In this document: piece after piece, positions 16,139-25,299 of the stretch
Position numbering within the stretch: the stretch's first letter is position 1
Layout: each line of letters starts with the position of its first letter
DNA from: JBOGUF01 sp050696075
GTDB lineage: Bacteria > Chloroflexota > Chloroflexia > Thermomicrobiales > UBA6265
Length of the DNA stretch: 60,312 bases
Assembly (NCBI GenBank): GCA_050696075.1
Contig: JBOGUF010000075.1
Coordinates: 1 to 60,312, forward strand
Direction: 5' to 3'
The notes under the pieces: generated by a model
Database searches by the model: none
Seen by the model: only the letters and a program-made list of their open reading frames with translations
What the model was told of the DNA's origin: nothing
Translations under genes and position numbers: made by a program

Positions 16139-17266
16139 ATGACAATGACCGACAAGCGCGACTACTACGAGGTGCTCGGCGTCAGTCGAACCGCGACGGC
16201 CGAGGAACTCAAACGCGCCTACCGCAAGCTCGCTCGCGAACACCATCCTGATGTCAACCGCGCCGTTGGGGCGGAGGAACGCTTCAAGGAAATCAACGAA
16301 GCCTACGAGGTTCTTTCCGATCCTGACCGCCGATCCGCTTACGACCGGTTCGGCCACGCGGCGAACGGGGCAGGCATGGGCGGCGATCCCTTTGGCTTCG
16401 GAACCTCCCCGTTCGGTGACCTCTTCGAGAGCTTCTTCAGCACGGGCAGCTCACGCCGCCGTGCGGAGCCGCGGCGTGGCGCCGACCTCCAGATTACCGT
16501 CGACCTGACCTTCGAGGAGGCGGTCTTCGGCGCCGAGAAAGAGGTCGAACTGATCCGCCTCGAGAACTGCGAGGGATGCCACGGCACTCGCATGCGCGAC
16601 GGACAGCCTGCCCCACGCTGCGCGACCTGTGGTGGTAGCGGCGAGGTCCGTCGCGTTCAGCAGACGATCCTCGGCCAATTCATGACCTCGTCGCCGTGTT
16701 CGACCTGCCGGGGCGAAGGGGTGACGATCACCGATCCGTGTCCAAAGTGCCGCGGCCGCGGTCGGGTCAACCTGCCCCGGACGATCGACGTCTCGCTTCC
16801 GGCCGGGATTGACGAAAACGCAACCCTCCGGCTGACCGGGCAAGGCGAAGCGAGCAAAGAAGGCGGGCCAACCGGGAACCTCTACGTCAAAGTCCGGATC
16901 GCCCAACATCCGCTCTTCACGCGCCAGGGCAAACAGATCCAACTCCAGATCGGGATCAACGTGGCGCAGGCCGCGCTCGGCGATGAGATCGAAATCGAGA
17001 CGCTCGACGGCCCGGTCGCGTTCAACCTGCCCGCTGGTACGCAATCTGGTCAGCAGTTCCGGCTGCGCGGCAAGGGCGTTCCCGACATGCGCGGTGGGGA
17101 ACGCGGCGACCAAATCGTCACCGCCCACGTGTTGACTCCGAAGAAGCTTAGCGACGAGCAACGTGCGCTCTTCGAGCAACTTGCCTCGACCCTCGGCCAC
17201 GAGGTGACGCAGCAACCGCCGAAGCAGGGCTTCTTCGACAAGGTCAAGGACGCGCTCGGAGTTTGA
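16139..17266 (+). CDS. dnaJ: Molecular chaperone DnaJ
   Basis: A type I Hsp40 co-chaperone that delivers unfolded clients to DnaK and stimulates its ATPase. In order: J domain with HPD at about residues 36-38, Gly/Phe-rich linker (GMGGDPFGFGTSPFGD), four CxxCxGxG-type zinc repeats (first one CEGCHGTR), and the two C-terminal beta domains. About 375 residues, normal length. ATGs at 16127, 16139 and 16145 are all in frame with no strong SD; 16139 is a compromise. grpE and dnaK are not adjacent, so this is a separately CIRCE-controlled unit. Confidence 0.95.
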   Translation: MTMTDKRDYYEVLGVSRTATAEELKRAYRKLAREHHPDVNRAVGAEERFKEINEAYEVLSDPDRRSAYDRFGHAANGAGMGGDPFGFGTSPFGDLFESFFSTGSSRRRAEPRRGADLQITVDLTFEEAVFGAEKEVELIRLENCEGCHGTRMRDGQPAPRCATCGGSGEVRRVQQTILGQFMTSSPCSTCRGEGVTITDPCPKCRGRGRVNLPRTIDVSLPAGIDENATLRLTGQGEASKEGGPTGNLYVKVRIAQHPLFTRQGKQIQLQIGINVAQAALGDEIEIETLDGPVAFNLPAGTQSGQQFRLRGKGVPDMRGGERGDQIVTAHVLTPKKLSDEQRALFEQLASTLGHEVTQQPPKQGFFDKVKDALGV

Positions 17267-17324
17267 GCGAACGTCCGTGCTATCATATGCGAGGATCGTG
17301 GATACGATGCGATCCCGCTTCCGA

Positions 17325-17395
17325 TGGCGGGTGGTGAAAGGGTATCACAAGGGTCTTTGGAGCCTTTGTTCCAGGTTCGAATCCTGGCCCGCCAG
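17325..17395 (+). tRNA. tRNA-Gln (TTG)
   Basis: Acceptor TGGCGGG/CCCGCCA, with the weak T1-A72 pair and G73 typical of tRNA-Gln. D-arm GTGAAAGGGTATCAC, anticodon loop CTTTGGA giving TTG, T-arm GTTCGAATC. The CCA is not encoded beyond CC. Confidence 0.92.
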
Positions 17396-17484
17396 CCGTT
17401 CGGTTCCCCGCAACGCGTGCCCGCTTGTCGTTCGGCATTCGGCAACGGAGCAATGGCGCTCGACCGCCTGAGCGAAAACTTGAC

Positions 17485-18942
17485 GTGACCGCAGCGGACA
17501 CAACCGACCTCCCTCCTAGTACCGACCAACAAGGAACGGTCGCGCTGGTCGTGCTCGCGGCCGGGGCGGGCAGTCGCATGCGCTCCGCGCTGCCGAAGCC
17601 GCTGCATCCGGTGGCCGGCGTGCCGATGACTCGCCTCGTGCTCGAGGCGGGGATGGCGGCGCGTCCGTCCTCCGTCACGCTGGTCGTCAGCGCCCAAACC
17701 GCCGCGGTTGTCGATGCGCTCAACGTCGACTACGACGTCAAGTCCGTCATTCAGGACCCCCCGCGCGGCACTGGCGAAGCGGTCGCGCTGGCATTAGAGA
17801 CGGTGGGCGATGCCCGCTGGGTCGTCGTCCTTTTTGCCGATCATCCTCTGTTAACACCTGATGTGGTGGAGCGATTCGTCGCCGGTGCACAAGCGCAGCG
17901 GGGGCTTGTCACCGTCCTAACGTGCAGCGTACCCGACGGCGCCGCGTATGGACGAATCGCCCGCGACGATCTCGGTCGCCCCGTCCGGGTAGTGGAACGC
18001 AAAGGCGACGATCCGGCGCTGCGCACGGGCGCGGTCGAGATAAACAGCGGGATGATGGTAATCGACGCGGCCTGGGCACGGGTCGCGGTCACGCGATTGC
18101 AGCCGAGCGCTGCCAGCGGCGAGTACTACCTGACTGATTTGGTCGAACTGGCAGTCGCCGACGGTTCGGCGGCTGGCGGCGTCTGGCCGGTTGCCACTGT
18201 CGCCGCTGAACCGGACGTGGCTTTGGGCATCAATGATCGCGTGCAGCTCGCTGAAGCCGACGCCATCGCCCGCGAGCGCATTCGCCGGCGGCACATGATG
18301 GCTGGCGTCACCATTGTCGCGCCGGAGACGGTGATCATCGACGCCGACGTCACGATTGGCAAAGACACGACGGTGCATCCTTTCAGCGTGATCCAAGCGG
18401 GCTCGGTGATCGGCGAGCGCTGCGTGGTGGGACCGCACGCGGTGTTGAGCCGCGCCCGATTGGGCGATGACGTCGACGTCCGCTCGTCGACGATTACAGA
18501 TTCCGTCGTGGCGGCGGGCACCGACGTCGGGCCATACGCTCACCTTCGCGGCGGCTCATGCGTGGGTCCGGGTGTCCACGTCGGGAACTACGCCGAAATC
18601 AACCGCTCCATCATCGAGGAAGGGGTCAAGATGGCCCACTTCAGCTATCTCGGCGACGCTCGCGTCGGCGCGAGGACCAACATCGGCGCGGGGGCGATTA
18701 CCTGCAACTTCGACGGTCAGCGAAAACACCGAACCGAGATCGGCCCGGACGTCTTCATCGGCAGCGACTCGATGTTGGTGGCGCCGCTGACGATCGGCGC
18801 CGGCGCGAGAACGGGGGCCGGGTCGGTCGTGACCAAAGACGTGCCGCCGGGCGCCACCGTCGTCGGTGTCCCGGCACGGGTCGTTCGAACACGATCGACA
18901 TCGCCGGATGGATCGGAAGGTGGAGGAGATCGCGACGAATGA
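17485..18942 (+). CDS. glmU: Bifunctional GlmU: GlcN-1-P acetyltransferase / GlcNAc-1-P uridyltransferase
   Basis: Makes UDP-GlcNAc for the cell wall. The N-terminal nucleotidyltransferase carries LAAGAGSRMRSALPKPLHPV. The C-terminal left-handed beta-helix shows hexapeptide repeats, GPYAHLRGGSCVG, HVGNYAEI, SYLGDARVGARTNIGAG and the NFDG motif. About 485 residues from the GTG at 17485; an in-frame ATG at 17425 would start inside the region just after tRNA-Gln. No strong SD is visible for either. The stop overlaps the prs start (ATGA). Confidence 0.94.
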   Translation: MTAADTTDLPPSTDQQGTVALVVLAAGAGSRMRSALPKPLHPVAGVPMTRLVLEAGMAARPSSVTLVVSAQTAAVVDALNVDYDVKSVIQDPPRGTGEAVALALETVGDARWVVVLFADHPLLTPDVVERFVAGAQAQRGLVTVLTCSVPDGAAYGRIARDDLGRPVRVVERKGDDPALRTGAVEINSGMMVIDAAWARVAVTRLQPSAASGEYYLTDLVELAVADGSAAGGVWPVATVAAEPDVALGINDRVQLAEADAIARERIRRRHMMAGVTIVAPETVIIDADVTIGKDTTVHPFSVIQAGSVIGERCVVGPHAVLSRARLGDDVDVRSSTITDSVVAAGTDVGPYAHLRGGSCVGPGVHVGNYAEINRSIIEEGVKMAHFSYLGDARVGARTNIGAGAITCNFDGQRKHRTEIGPDVFIGSDSMLVAPLTIGAGARTGAGSVVTKDVPPGATVVGVPARVVRTRSTSPDGSEGGGDRDE

Positions 18943-19880
18943 TGGACGGGCGGCTCCAGATTTTCGCCGGCAACGCGCATCCTGTGCTCGCGAACGACAT
19001 CACGCGCGAGTTGGAAGCGCCGCTCGGCCGCGCCGAAGTCGGGACATGGCGCAACGGCGAAACCCGCGTCAAGTTGGACGAGAATGTCCGCGGCTCCGAT
19101 GTCTTCGTGATCCAATCGCTCTGCAACCCGGTCGACCACCACATCATGGAGCTGCTGTTGATGATCGACGCCCTGCGCCGGGCGTCAGCGTCGCGCATCA
19201 CCGCCGTCATCCCCTATTATGGGTACGCCAAGCAGGAGAAGAAGACCTCCGGGCGGGAACCGATCTCGGCCAAGCTGGTCGCGAATCTGATCGTCACCGC
19301 CGGCGCCGACCGGGTGCTCACGCTCGACCTGCACGCGCCGGCCATCGAGGGCTTTTTCGACATCCCGGTCGATCATCTGCGAGCGACGCCCCTGCTGGCG
19401 AGGCGATACCGGCATGATTACACGGACGGCATCGTGGCGGTCAGCCCGGACGCGGGCGGCGTCGCCCGCGCCGACGACTTTCGCGCCCGCGTCAGCGCCT
19501 CGCTCGCCATCATCTCGAAGCGACATCCGAGGCCGGATGCGACAGAAGTGCTGGAGATGGTGGGCGACGTCGAGGGCAAGGTCGCGGTCATCATTGACGA
19601 CATGATCTCAACCGGCGGCACGTTGACCGTCGCCGCAAACCTCCTTAAGGAGCGGGGAGCGGCCGAAGTCCATGCCGCCGCGACCCACGGGGTTTTCGCC
19701 GGCAACGCCTTGGAGCAAATTGCTGGCTCGCCGGTGAGTAAGTTGATCATCACCGACAGTATTCCGCTGCCAACCGAGGGGCCGCGAGACGTCATCGAAA
19801 CCGTCACCGTCGCGCCGATGCTCGCGGAGGCGATCCTCCGCATCCACAAGGATTTGAGCGTGAGCGCCTTGTTTACATGA
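18939..19880 (+). CDS. prs: Ribose-phosphate pyrophosphokinase
   Basis: Makes PRPP from ribose-5-phosphate and ATP. 313 residues. It has FAGNAHPVLANDI, the catalytic-flexible-loop region, LTLDLHAPAIEGFFDIPVDHL and the PRPP-binding loop VIIDDMISTGGTL. The start ATG overlaps the glmU stop and has GGAGGAGAT upstream; a second ATG follows directly. The widely conserved glmU-prs linkage joins nucleotide-sugar and PRPP supply. Confidence 0.96.
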   Translation: MMDGRLQIFAGNAHPVLANDITRELEAPLGRAEVGTWRNGETRVKLDENVRGSDVFVIQSLCNPVDHHIMELLLMIDALRRASASRITAVIPYYGYAKQEKKTSGREPISAKLVANLIVTAGADRVLTLDLHAPAIEGFFDIPVDHLRATPLLARRYRHDYTDGIVAVSPDAGGVARADDFRARVSASLAIISKRHPRPDATEVLEMVGDVEGKVAVIIDDMISTGGTLTVAANLLKERGAAEVHAAATHGVFAGNALEQIAGSPVSKLIITDSIPLPTEGPRDVIETVTVAPMLAEAILRIHKDLSVSALFT

Positions 19881-19974
19881 CGCGGAAGGCGGTTCGACAA
19901 CCTTCAACCCCGTCGCCCGCCTCCCGCCTGCCGCTTCCCACCTAGTCCAGTCGTCTGCCAGAAGGAAGGTGTCC

Positions 19975-21306
19975 TTGAGTACCAGCAGTTGGGCGGAAAT
20001 TTCGATCATTGTGGTGGCGCTGTTCGTTTTGGCGCTGGCCTCCGTCGTTGATGCCGTCCTGGGTATGATGAGTCGCCAGCGTCTTCGCCACCTCTCGGAG
20101 AGCCGTCCGGGGTGGCGCCGTACGGTGCCGAACATCGTCGAGCCGAGCCGCGCCCTCGCCGGCTCCTTTCAGATTCTCCAAGCCGTGGCCGTCGCGGTGA
20201 TCGCCGCGCTCCTCACGTCCCTCGCATTCCGCGAACTTTCGGTGCTACAGCGCGTCTTTGGCATCGTGCTGGCGGTGGCGTTCTATCTCCTTCTGGGGCG
20301 AGCGCTGCCGCGCGTGCTGGCAGTCTTTCGGCCTGAGCAGTCCGAATCCGCGCTTCTCCGCATTGGCGACGCACTCGTCGTGATTGCCTGGCCGCTGCGC
20401 GCGCTGTCCGACGTCGTTGCGCACGGGCTGGCGAAGGTGCTGCCCGGTCCCTCCGGCGACGCGGCGCCGGTCGCGACCGAAGACGAGTTTCGGTCGATCG
20501 CCCTGGATGGCCACGACGACGGGGTGATCGAGGCCGAAGAACAGCGCATGATCCACGGTATCTTGCACCTTGAAGAGCTGGACGCCCGCGACATCATGGT
20601 GCCGCGCGTTGACGTCGTGGCCGTCGAGATCGAAGACCCGCTGGCGCGGATCGTGGCGAAGATCACCGCGGCCGGGCACTCGCGGATTCCTGTCTACCAC
20701 GAGTCGATCGACCGCCTCGAAGGCGTCCTTTATGCCAAGGACCTCCTCCCCTACGTCGGCAGTAACGGCAGCTTTCCGGCGATCAAGGAGATGCTGAGGC
20801 CGATCTACGTGGTTCCGGAGTCGAAGCGGGTCGACGACCTGCTCAAGGAGTTGCGGCGCGAGCACGTCCACATGGCGATCGTCGTCGACGAGTACGGCGG
20901 TGTCGCCGGCATCGTGACAATCGAAGACATCCTGGAAGAGATTGTCGGCGAGATCCAGGACGAGTACGACACCGAATCGCCCCGCTTCGAAGTCGTCGGT
21001 GAGGACGAGCTTATCGCCGACGGGCGACTCCCCATCGAGGACGCCGAGGAGGCGCTTCGGTATCGGATAGAGCGAGGCGAGCAAGACGACTTCGGAACCC
21101 TCGGTGGGTTTGTTCAAGCGCGTCTCGGTCGCCTGCCGCGTGCCGGCGACGAGTTCGACGTGAATGGCATCCACGTCGAGATCCTCGACGTCGAGCGGCA
21201 CCGTATCCGTCGCCTCCGCATCGTGCGGCGTCGGTTCGACGGATCGCAGGCGGAGGACGACCAGAGCGTTGAGCGTCAAGAAGTCGGCGGGGCCGCCGAT
21301 ACATGA
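19975..21306 (+). CDS. CNNM/CorC-type (hemolysin C family) membrane protein
   Basis: About 443 residues. N-terminal hydrophobic helices (roughly 8-32 and 60-110) form a DUF21-like membrane part. It is followed by two CBS domains (MVPRVDVVAVEIEDP, HSRIPVYHESIDRLEGVLYAKDL, then VVDEYGGVAGIVTIEDILEEIVG) and a CorC/HlyC C-terminal domain with DFGTLGGFVQARLGRLP. The family is linked to Mg/Co efflux. The TTG at 19975 has AAGGAAG six bases upstream; the GTG at 19969 abuts the SD and is less likely. Ends overlapping birA by four bases. Confidence 0.88.
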   Translation: MSTSSWAEISIIVVALFVLALASVVDAVLGMMSRQRLRHLSESRPGWRRTVPNIVEPSRALAGSFQILQAVAVAVIAALLTSLAFRELSVLQRVFGIVLAVAFYLLLGRALPRVLAVFRPEQSESALLRIGDALVVIAWPLRALSDVVAHGLAKVLPGPSGDAAPVATEDEFRSIALDGHDDGVIEAEEQRMIHGILHLEELDARDIMVPRVDVVAVEIEDPLARIVAKITAAGHSRIPVYHESIDRLEGVLYAKDLLPYVGSNGSFPAIKEMLRPIYVVPESKRVDDLLKELRREHVHMAIVVDEYGGVAGIVTIEDILEEIVGEIQDEYDTESPRFEVVGEDELIADGRLPIEDAEEALRYRIERGEQDDFGTLGGFVQARLGRLPRAGDEFDVNGIHVEILDVERHRIRRLRIVRRRFDGSQAEDDQSVERQEVGGAADT

Positions 21307-22067
21307 TCGTCGGCCGCCGGATCATCCGGCTTGAGCGCGTCACAAGCACGATGGCGGAGATCGACCGCCTCGCCGCGAACGGCGAGCCTGAGGGAACCGT
21401 CGTGGTCGCGGACAAACAGACCGCCGGCCGCGGTCGAGCCGGCCGGCTGTGGCATGCGCCCGCCGGCACGGCCATCCTCTGCTCGATCCTCATGCGCCCA
21501 CCTTTGCCGGCCGAGCGACTCACGCCGTTGCCCCTGCTCGCTGGTGTCGCGGTCGCTGCCGCGATCGAGGATCACGCGCCGGTTCGTTGCTACCTGAAGT
21601 GGCCAAACGACGTCTGGATCGACGGCAATAAGGTCGCGGGCATCTTGATGACGTCACGGGCGAACTCGAACGGTGTTGCCCACGTCAATATCGGCATTGG
21701 CGTCAACGTCAACACCCCGAAGTCAGAACTGCCGGATGGGGCGACAAGCCTCGACGCGGTCTCTGGTCACGAGGTTGATCGCGATCAGCTTCTGAGGTCG
21801 ATCCTGGCGCGCATCGACGAGCAGTACGAGCGGCTGGTGTCCACGGGAGCACAAACTGGGCTCGACGCGTGGCGAGATCGCGCGGCGCTGATCGACGATG
21901 ACGTCGTTGTGGTGACCGCGAATGGCGAAGAGACCGGTCAACTACTCGGCATTGATGATGACGGCGCCCTCTTACTTGCCCAACACGGCGTCACGAAGCG
22001 GTTTGTCGTCGGCGACCTGACTCGTGGCCCGCGCTTAATGCAACGACCCGTACGAAATTGGCGCTAG
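21303..22067 (+). CDS. birA: Biotin--[acetyl-CoA-carboxylase] ligase
   Basis: A 254-residue group I biotin protein ligase: catalytic domain with GRGRAGRLWHAPAGTAI and the KWPNDVWIDGNKVAGIL block, then a short SH3-like C-terminal domain. There is no N-terminal winged helix, so it cannot act as the E. coli-type biotin repressor. The ATG overlaps the preceding stop. Last gene of the glmU operon, and it can supply biotinylated carboxylase for lipid metabolism. Confidence 0.94.
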   Translation: MIVGRRIIRLERVTSTMAEIDRLAANGEPEGTVVVADKQTAGRGRAGRLWHAPAGTAILCSILMRPPLPAERLTPLPLLAGVAVAAAIEDHAPVRCYLKWPNDVWIDGNKVAGILMTSRANSNGVAHVNIGIGVNVNTPKSELPDGATSLDAVSGHEVDRDQLLRSILARIDEQYERLVSTGAQTGLDAWRDRAALIDDDVVVVTANGEETGQLLGIDDDGALLLAQHGVTKRFVVGDLTRGPRLMQRPVRNWR

Positions 22068-22149
22068 CGGTGGCGGAATACGCCGCACTGTCAAATCTCC
22101 ACTCTCTCCACATGGCGATTTCTGCCAATCGCAATAGGAAGAGGTTTCC

Positions 22150-22208
22150 TTGCCCGCCCATTTTCCGCTCTCCTATACTCTCCCGGATGGGGACTCATTC
22201 TTTGAGTC
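22150..22208 (+). promoter_or_regulatory. Promoter and operator of the fatty-acid oxidation operon
   Basis: -35 TTGCCC (22150-22155), 18-base spacer, -10 TATACT (22174-22179). Just downstream, an inverted repeat GACTCA-TTCTT-TGAGTC (22192-22208) sits where a bound repressor would block initiation. The regulator is not in the window. Confidence 0.5.
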
Positions 22209-22258
22209 ACAGTTCAGATTCCGTTGAGGCCAACGTGGCGAAGGAGTGAGGTCGCTCG

Positions 22259-23476
22259 ATGCAGTTCGACCTGAGCGAAGAACAGATCCAGGTTCGCGAG
22301 ATGGTGCGGGAATTCGCGCGCCGCGAGGTAGCGCCTTATATCCAGGAATGGGATGCCAAGAGTGAGTTTCATCGCGAGATTCTCGACAAGATGGGCGAAC
22401 TCGGCATCCTCGGTCTCCCCATCCCGGAAGAGTATGGCGGACTTGGGCTCGACTACGTCTCGCTCGCGCTCGCCTGCGAGGAACTGGAATACGTCGACAC
22501 CTTCCTGCGCGTCGTGATGAGCGTCCACGTCGGCCTCAACAGCCTCTCCCTGCTGCAATGGGCGAGCGACGAGCAGAAGCGCCGTTGGCTCGTGCCGCAG
22601 GCGCGGGGTGAGAAGCTCGCGACCTTTGCCCTCACCGAGCCAAACGCTGGGTCCGATGCAGGTAACATCGAATCGACGGTCGTGCGCGACGGCGACAGCT
22701 ACCTCCTCAACGGCGCGAAGATGTGGATCTCGCTGGCTGACGTCGCCGACCACTTCCTCGTCTTCGCCAGCGTCGATCGCGCACTCAAATACCGCGGGCT
22801 GACCGCGCTCGTCGTCGAACGCGGGATGGCGGGTCTGACGACCGGCAGCATCAAAGGTAAGCTCGGCGTCCGAGCGGGCAACACGGGTGAACTTGCCTTC
22901 GATAACGTGCGCGTGCCGATCGAGAATCGGATCGGGGAGGAAGGCGAGGGCTTCAAGATTGCGATGAGCTGCATCGACCAGGGTCGCTTTACGGTCGCGG
23001 CGGGCATGTGCGGCCTGACCCGGGCCTGTTTGGACGCCAGCGTCCAGTACGCGAACGAGCGCCAGGCATTTGGCCAGCCGATCGGGAAGTTCGAGTTGGT
23101 GCAGCAGATGATCGCGAAGATGGTCGCCGGGCGCGAGGCGTCCTGGCTGTTGACCATGCAGGCGGCGGAGCTCAAGAACCAGGGCCGGCGCAATACCCGC
23201 GAAACCTCGCTCGCCAAGTGGTACGCCTGCGACGTCGCCGAGCATTCGGCAAACGACACGATCCAGATTCACGGCTCCTACGGCTACTCGAACGAGTACC
23301 CGGCCGAGCGATTCTGGCGTAATGCACGCGGCGCCGTGATCTACGAGGGGACGCGAGAGATCCATACAATACTGCAGGCCGAGTACGCGCTTGGCTATCG
23401 GCAGGACAAGCCGTTGCGCTGCCCGCAACCTCCCGCGCCCGGCTTTGCCCTTGCCGAGCCGGTCGGCGTCGGGTAG
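22259..23476 (+). CDS. Acyl-CoA dehydrogenase
   Basis: FAD-dependent alpha-beta dehydrogenation of acyl-CoA, passing electrons to ETF. 405 residues. N-terminal helical domain starting QFDLSEEQIQVREMVREFA, middle beta domain with FALTEPNAGSDAGNIES and WISLADVADHF, C-terminal domain with QAFGQPIGKFELVQQMIAKM. The catalytic base Glu is expected in VIYEGTREIHTILQAEYALG. The electron acceptors EtfB/EtfA lie in the same operon. The last 20 residues extend past the usual end. Confidence 0.94.
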   Translation: MQFDLSEEQIQVREMVREFARREVAPYIQEWDAKSEFHREILDKMGELGILGLPIPEEYGGLGLDYVSLALACEELEYVDTFLRVVMSVHVGLNSLSLLQWASDEQKRRWLVPQARGEKLATFALTEPNAGSDAGNIESTVVRDGDSYLLNGAKMWISLADVADHFLVFASVDRALKYRGLTALVVERGMAGLTTGSIKGKLGVRAGNTGELAFDNVRVPIENRIGEEGEGFKIAMSCIDQGRFTVAAGMCGLTRACLDASVQYANERQAFGQPIGKFELVQQMIAKMVAGREASWLLTMQAAELKNQGRRNTRETSLAKWYACDVAEHSANDTIQIHGSYGYSNEYPAERFWRNARGAVIYEGTREIHTILQAEYALGYRQDKPLRCPQPPAPGFALAEPVGVG

Positions 23477-23495
23477 GCCATCAGGAGCCAGAACC

Positions 23496-24695
23496 ATGTC
23501 ACGCTCGGTTATCCTCGGCGGGGCACGGACCCCGTTTGGCAAACTCAACGGATCGCTGGCGCCTCTGAGCGCGGTCGATCTCGGCGGTGTAGCCATCAAA
23601 GCTGCCATCGAACGCTCGTGCATCACCGGTGACGACGTGTCGCACGTCGTGATGGGCATGGTGCTGCAAGGAGGCGCGGGGCAAATCCCCTCCCGGCAGG
23701 CCGCCTTCACGGCCGGTCTCGAAAAGACGGTCACGTCAGAAACGATCAACCGGGTCTGTGGCTCGGGGTTGCGGGCGATTACGCTTGCCGACATGATGGT
23801 GCGGCTCGATGAGCACGACGTGATCGTTGCCGGCGGCATGGAGAGCATGACCAATGCTCCGTATCTCATCCGCAACGCGCGGCAGGGCTACCGCATGGGC
23901 GACGGCGTGCTCGAAGACATGATGATCAACGACGGCTTGATGTGCGCCCTCGAGTGCTGCCACATGGGCGTCCACGGTGGGAACGTCGCCGCCGAAGAGG
24001 CAGTGGACCGCGAGGAGCAAGATGCCTGGGCGCTGCGCTCGCACCGGCGCTATTTCGACGCGCTTGAGCGTGGTCTCTTCAAAGAGGAGGTCGTGCCGGT
24101 CAAGGTTTCGACGCGCAAGGGCACGACCCTCGTGACCGAGGACGAGTCGCCGCGCGCCGAAACCAGCGCCGATGCCCTGGCCAAGCTCAAGCCCGCCTTT
24201 GATCCCGCGAGTACCGTGACCGCGGGCAACGCTCCCGGGATCAACGACGGCGCGGCCGCCGTCGTCGTCGCCTCAGAGGATTGGGCACGCGCCCATGACC
24301 TGACGCCGCGGGCCAGCATCCTCTCCCACGCCGCCGCGGCCTGGGGTCCTGCCTACCTCGCCTATACGCCGGCGATGGCCGCCGACCTCGCGCTCAAGCG
24401 GGCTGGCTTGTCCCTGGCCGACGTCGACCTGATGGAGATCAACGAAGCCTTTGCCAGCGTCCCGATCATCTCGGCGCGACGGCTCGGCATCGACCCGGAA
24501 AAGGTCAACGTCAATGGTGGCGCGGTCGCGCTTGGACACCCCATCGGCGCGAGTGGCGCCCGGATCACGATCGCCTTGGTGAACGAGCTTCGCCGCCGCG
24601 GTGGCGGCATTGGCGTCGCGGCGATCTGCTCCGGTGGCGGTCAGGGCGACGCGATGGTGATCGAGGTCGAAGGCCCGAATCATGCCGCTAAATAG
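23496..24695 (+). CDS. Acetyl-CoA acetyltransferase / thiolase
   Basis: A 399-residue thiolase: thiolytic cleavage of 3-ketoacyl-CoA or acetoacetyl-CoA synthesis. The acyl-cysteine is in NRVCGSGLRAI; the catalytic His is in NVNGGAVALGHPIGASGAR; the second Cys is in AICSGGGQGDA. AGGAG precedes the ATG. It follows the dehydrogenase by 19 bp, and its end overlaps the possible long start of the next gene. Confidence 0.95.
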   Translation: MSRSVILGGARTPFGKLNGSLAPLSAVDLGGVAIKAAIERSCITGDDVSHVVMGMVLQGGAGQIPSRQAAFTAGLEKTVTSETINRVCGSGLRAITLADMMVRLDEHDVIVAGGMESMTNAPYLIRNARQGYRMGDGVLEDMMINDGLMCALECCHMGVHGGNVAAEEAVDREEQDAWALRSHRRYFDALERGLFKEEVVPVKVSTRKGTTLVTEDESPRAETSADALAKLKPAFDPASTVTAGNAPGINDGAAAVVVASEDWARAHDLTPRASILSHAAAAWGPAYLAYTPAMAADLALKRAGLSLADVDLMEINEAFASVPIISARRLGIDPEKVNVNGGAVALGHPIGASGARITIALVNELRRRGGGIGVAAICSGGGQGDAMVIEVEGPNHAAK

Positions 24696-25299
24696 CCCCG
24701 CGGAGACCACGGATGATCGAGATGGTCTTCTAATGAACTTGCCACCACCGATGGTTCTTTCCGTCGATGGGTTGACGCCGCGGATCGCGCCGGATGTCTT
24801 TCTGGCCCCCGGCTCCGTTGTCGTGGGCGACGTCGAGATCGGACCGGGTTCCAGCGTCTGGTTCGGCGCCGTGATCCGGGGCGATAGCGCTCCGATCCGG
24901 ATCGGAGCCCGCACCAACGTCCAGGATGGCGCGGTGTTGCACGTCGATCCCGATGCGCCTTGCGTCGTCGGCGACGACGTCACCATCGGCCATCGCGCCA
25001 TCGTCCACGGTACGACTGTCGGCAACCTGGTGACAATTGGTATGGGCTCGATCGTACTCTCCAGGTCCCGCGTCTGGGATAGATCGATCGTCGCCGCCGG
25101 CGCCGTCGTGCCAGAAGGCGGCGAGGTGCGCGCGAACACGCTCGTCATGGGCATCCCGGCTCGCGAACGGCGTGGACTCTCTGATGCCGAAGTTGCCCGG
25201 TCGGTGCATTCGGCAGAGCACTACGTGGCCAATGGCGCCCAATATCGAAGGTCGCTCACGGCAGTCGATCGCGAGGAAGGTGCGGCGAATGGCGGTTGA
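24682..25299 (+). CDS. Gamma carbonic anhydrase-like hexapeptide-repeat protein
   Basis: A left-handed beta-helix protein (about 188-205 residues) of the gamma-CA / YrdA / PaaY group. Hexapeptide turns include APGSVVVGDVEIG, GDSAPIRIGARTNVQDG and NLVTIGMGSIVL; candidate zinc histidines are in VLHVDP and IGHRAIVHGT. PaaY-like members often sit in acyl-CoA degradation operons, as here, where a thioesterase role has been proposed. The start is either 24682, overlapping the thiolase gene by 14 bp, or the ATG at 24733. Confidence 0.85.
   Translation: MPLNSPAETTDDRDGLLMNLPPPMVLSVDGLTPRIAPDVFLAPGSVVVGDVEIGPGSSVWFGAVIRGDSAPIRIGARTNVQDGAVLHVDPDAPCVVGDDVTIGHRAIVHGTTVGNLVTIGMGSIVLSRSRVWDRSIVAAGAVVPEGGEVRANTLVMGIPARERRGLSDAEVARSVHSAEHYVANGAQYRRSLTAVDREEGAANGG

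Noticed and set aside
20245..21279. Minus-strand open frame of 344 codons
   Set aside because: Antisense to the CNNM/CorC gene; Asp/His/Val-rich shadow composition, no SD.
22214..23875. Long minus-strand open frame of 553 codons
   Set aside because: It lies antisense to the acyl-CoA dehydrogenase and thiolase genes, has His/Arg/Asp-rich shadow composition and no family motif.
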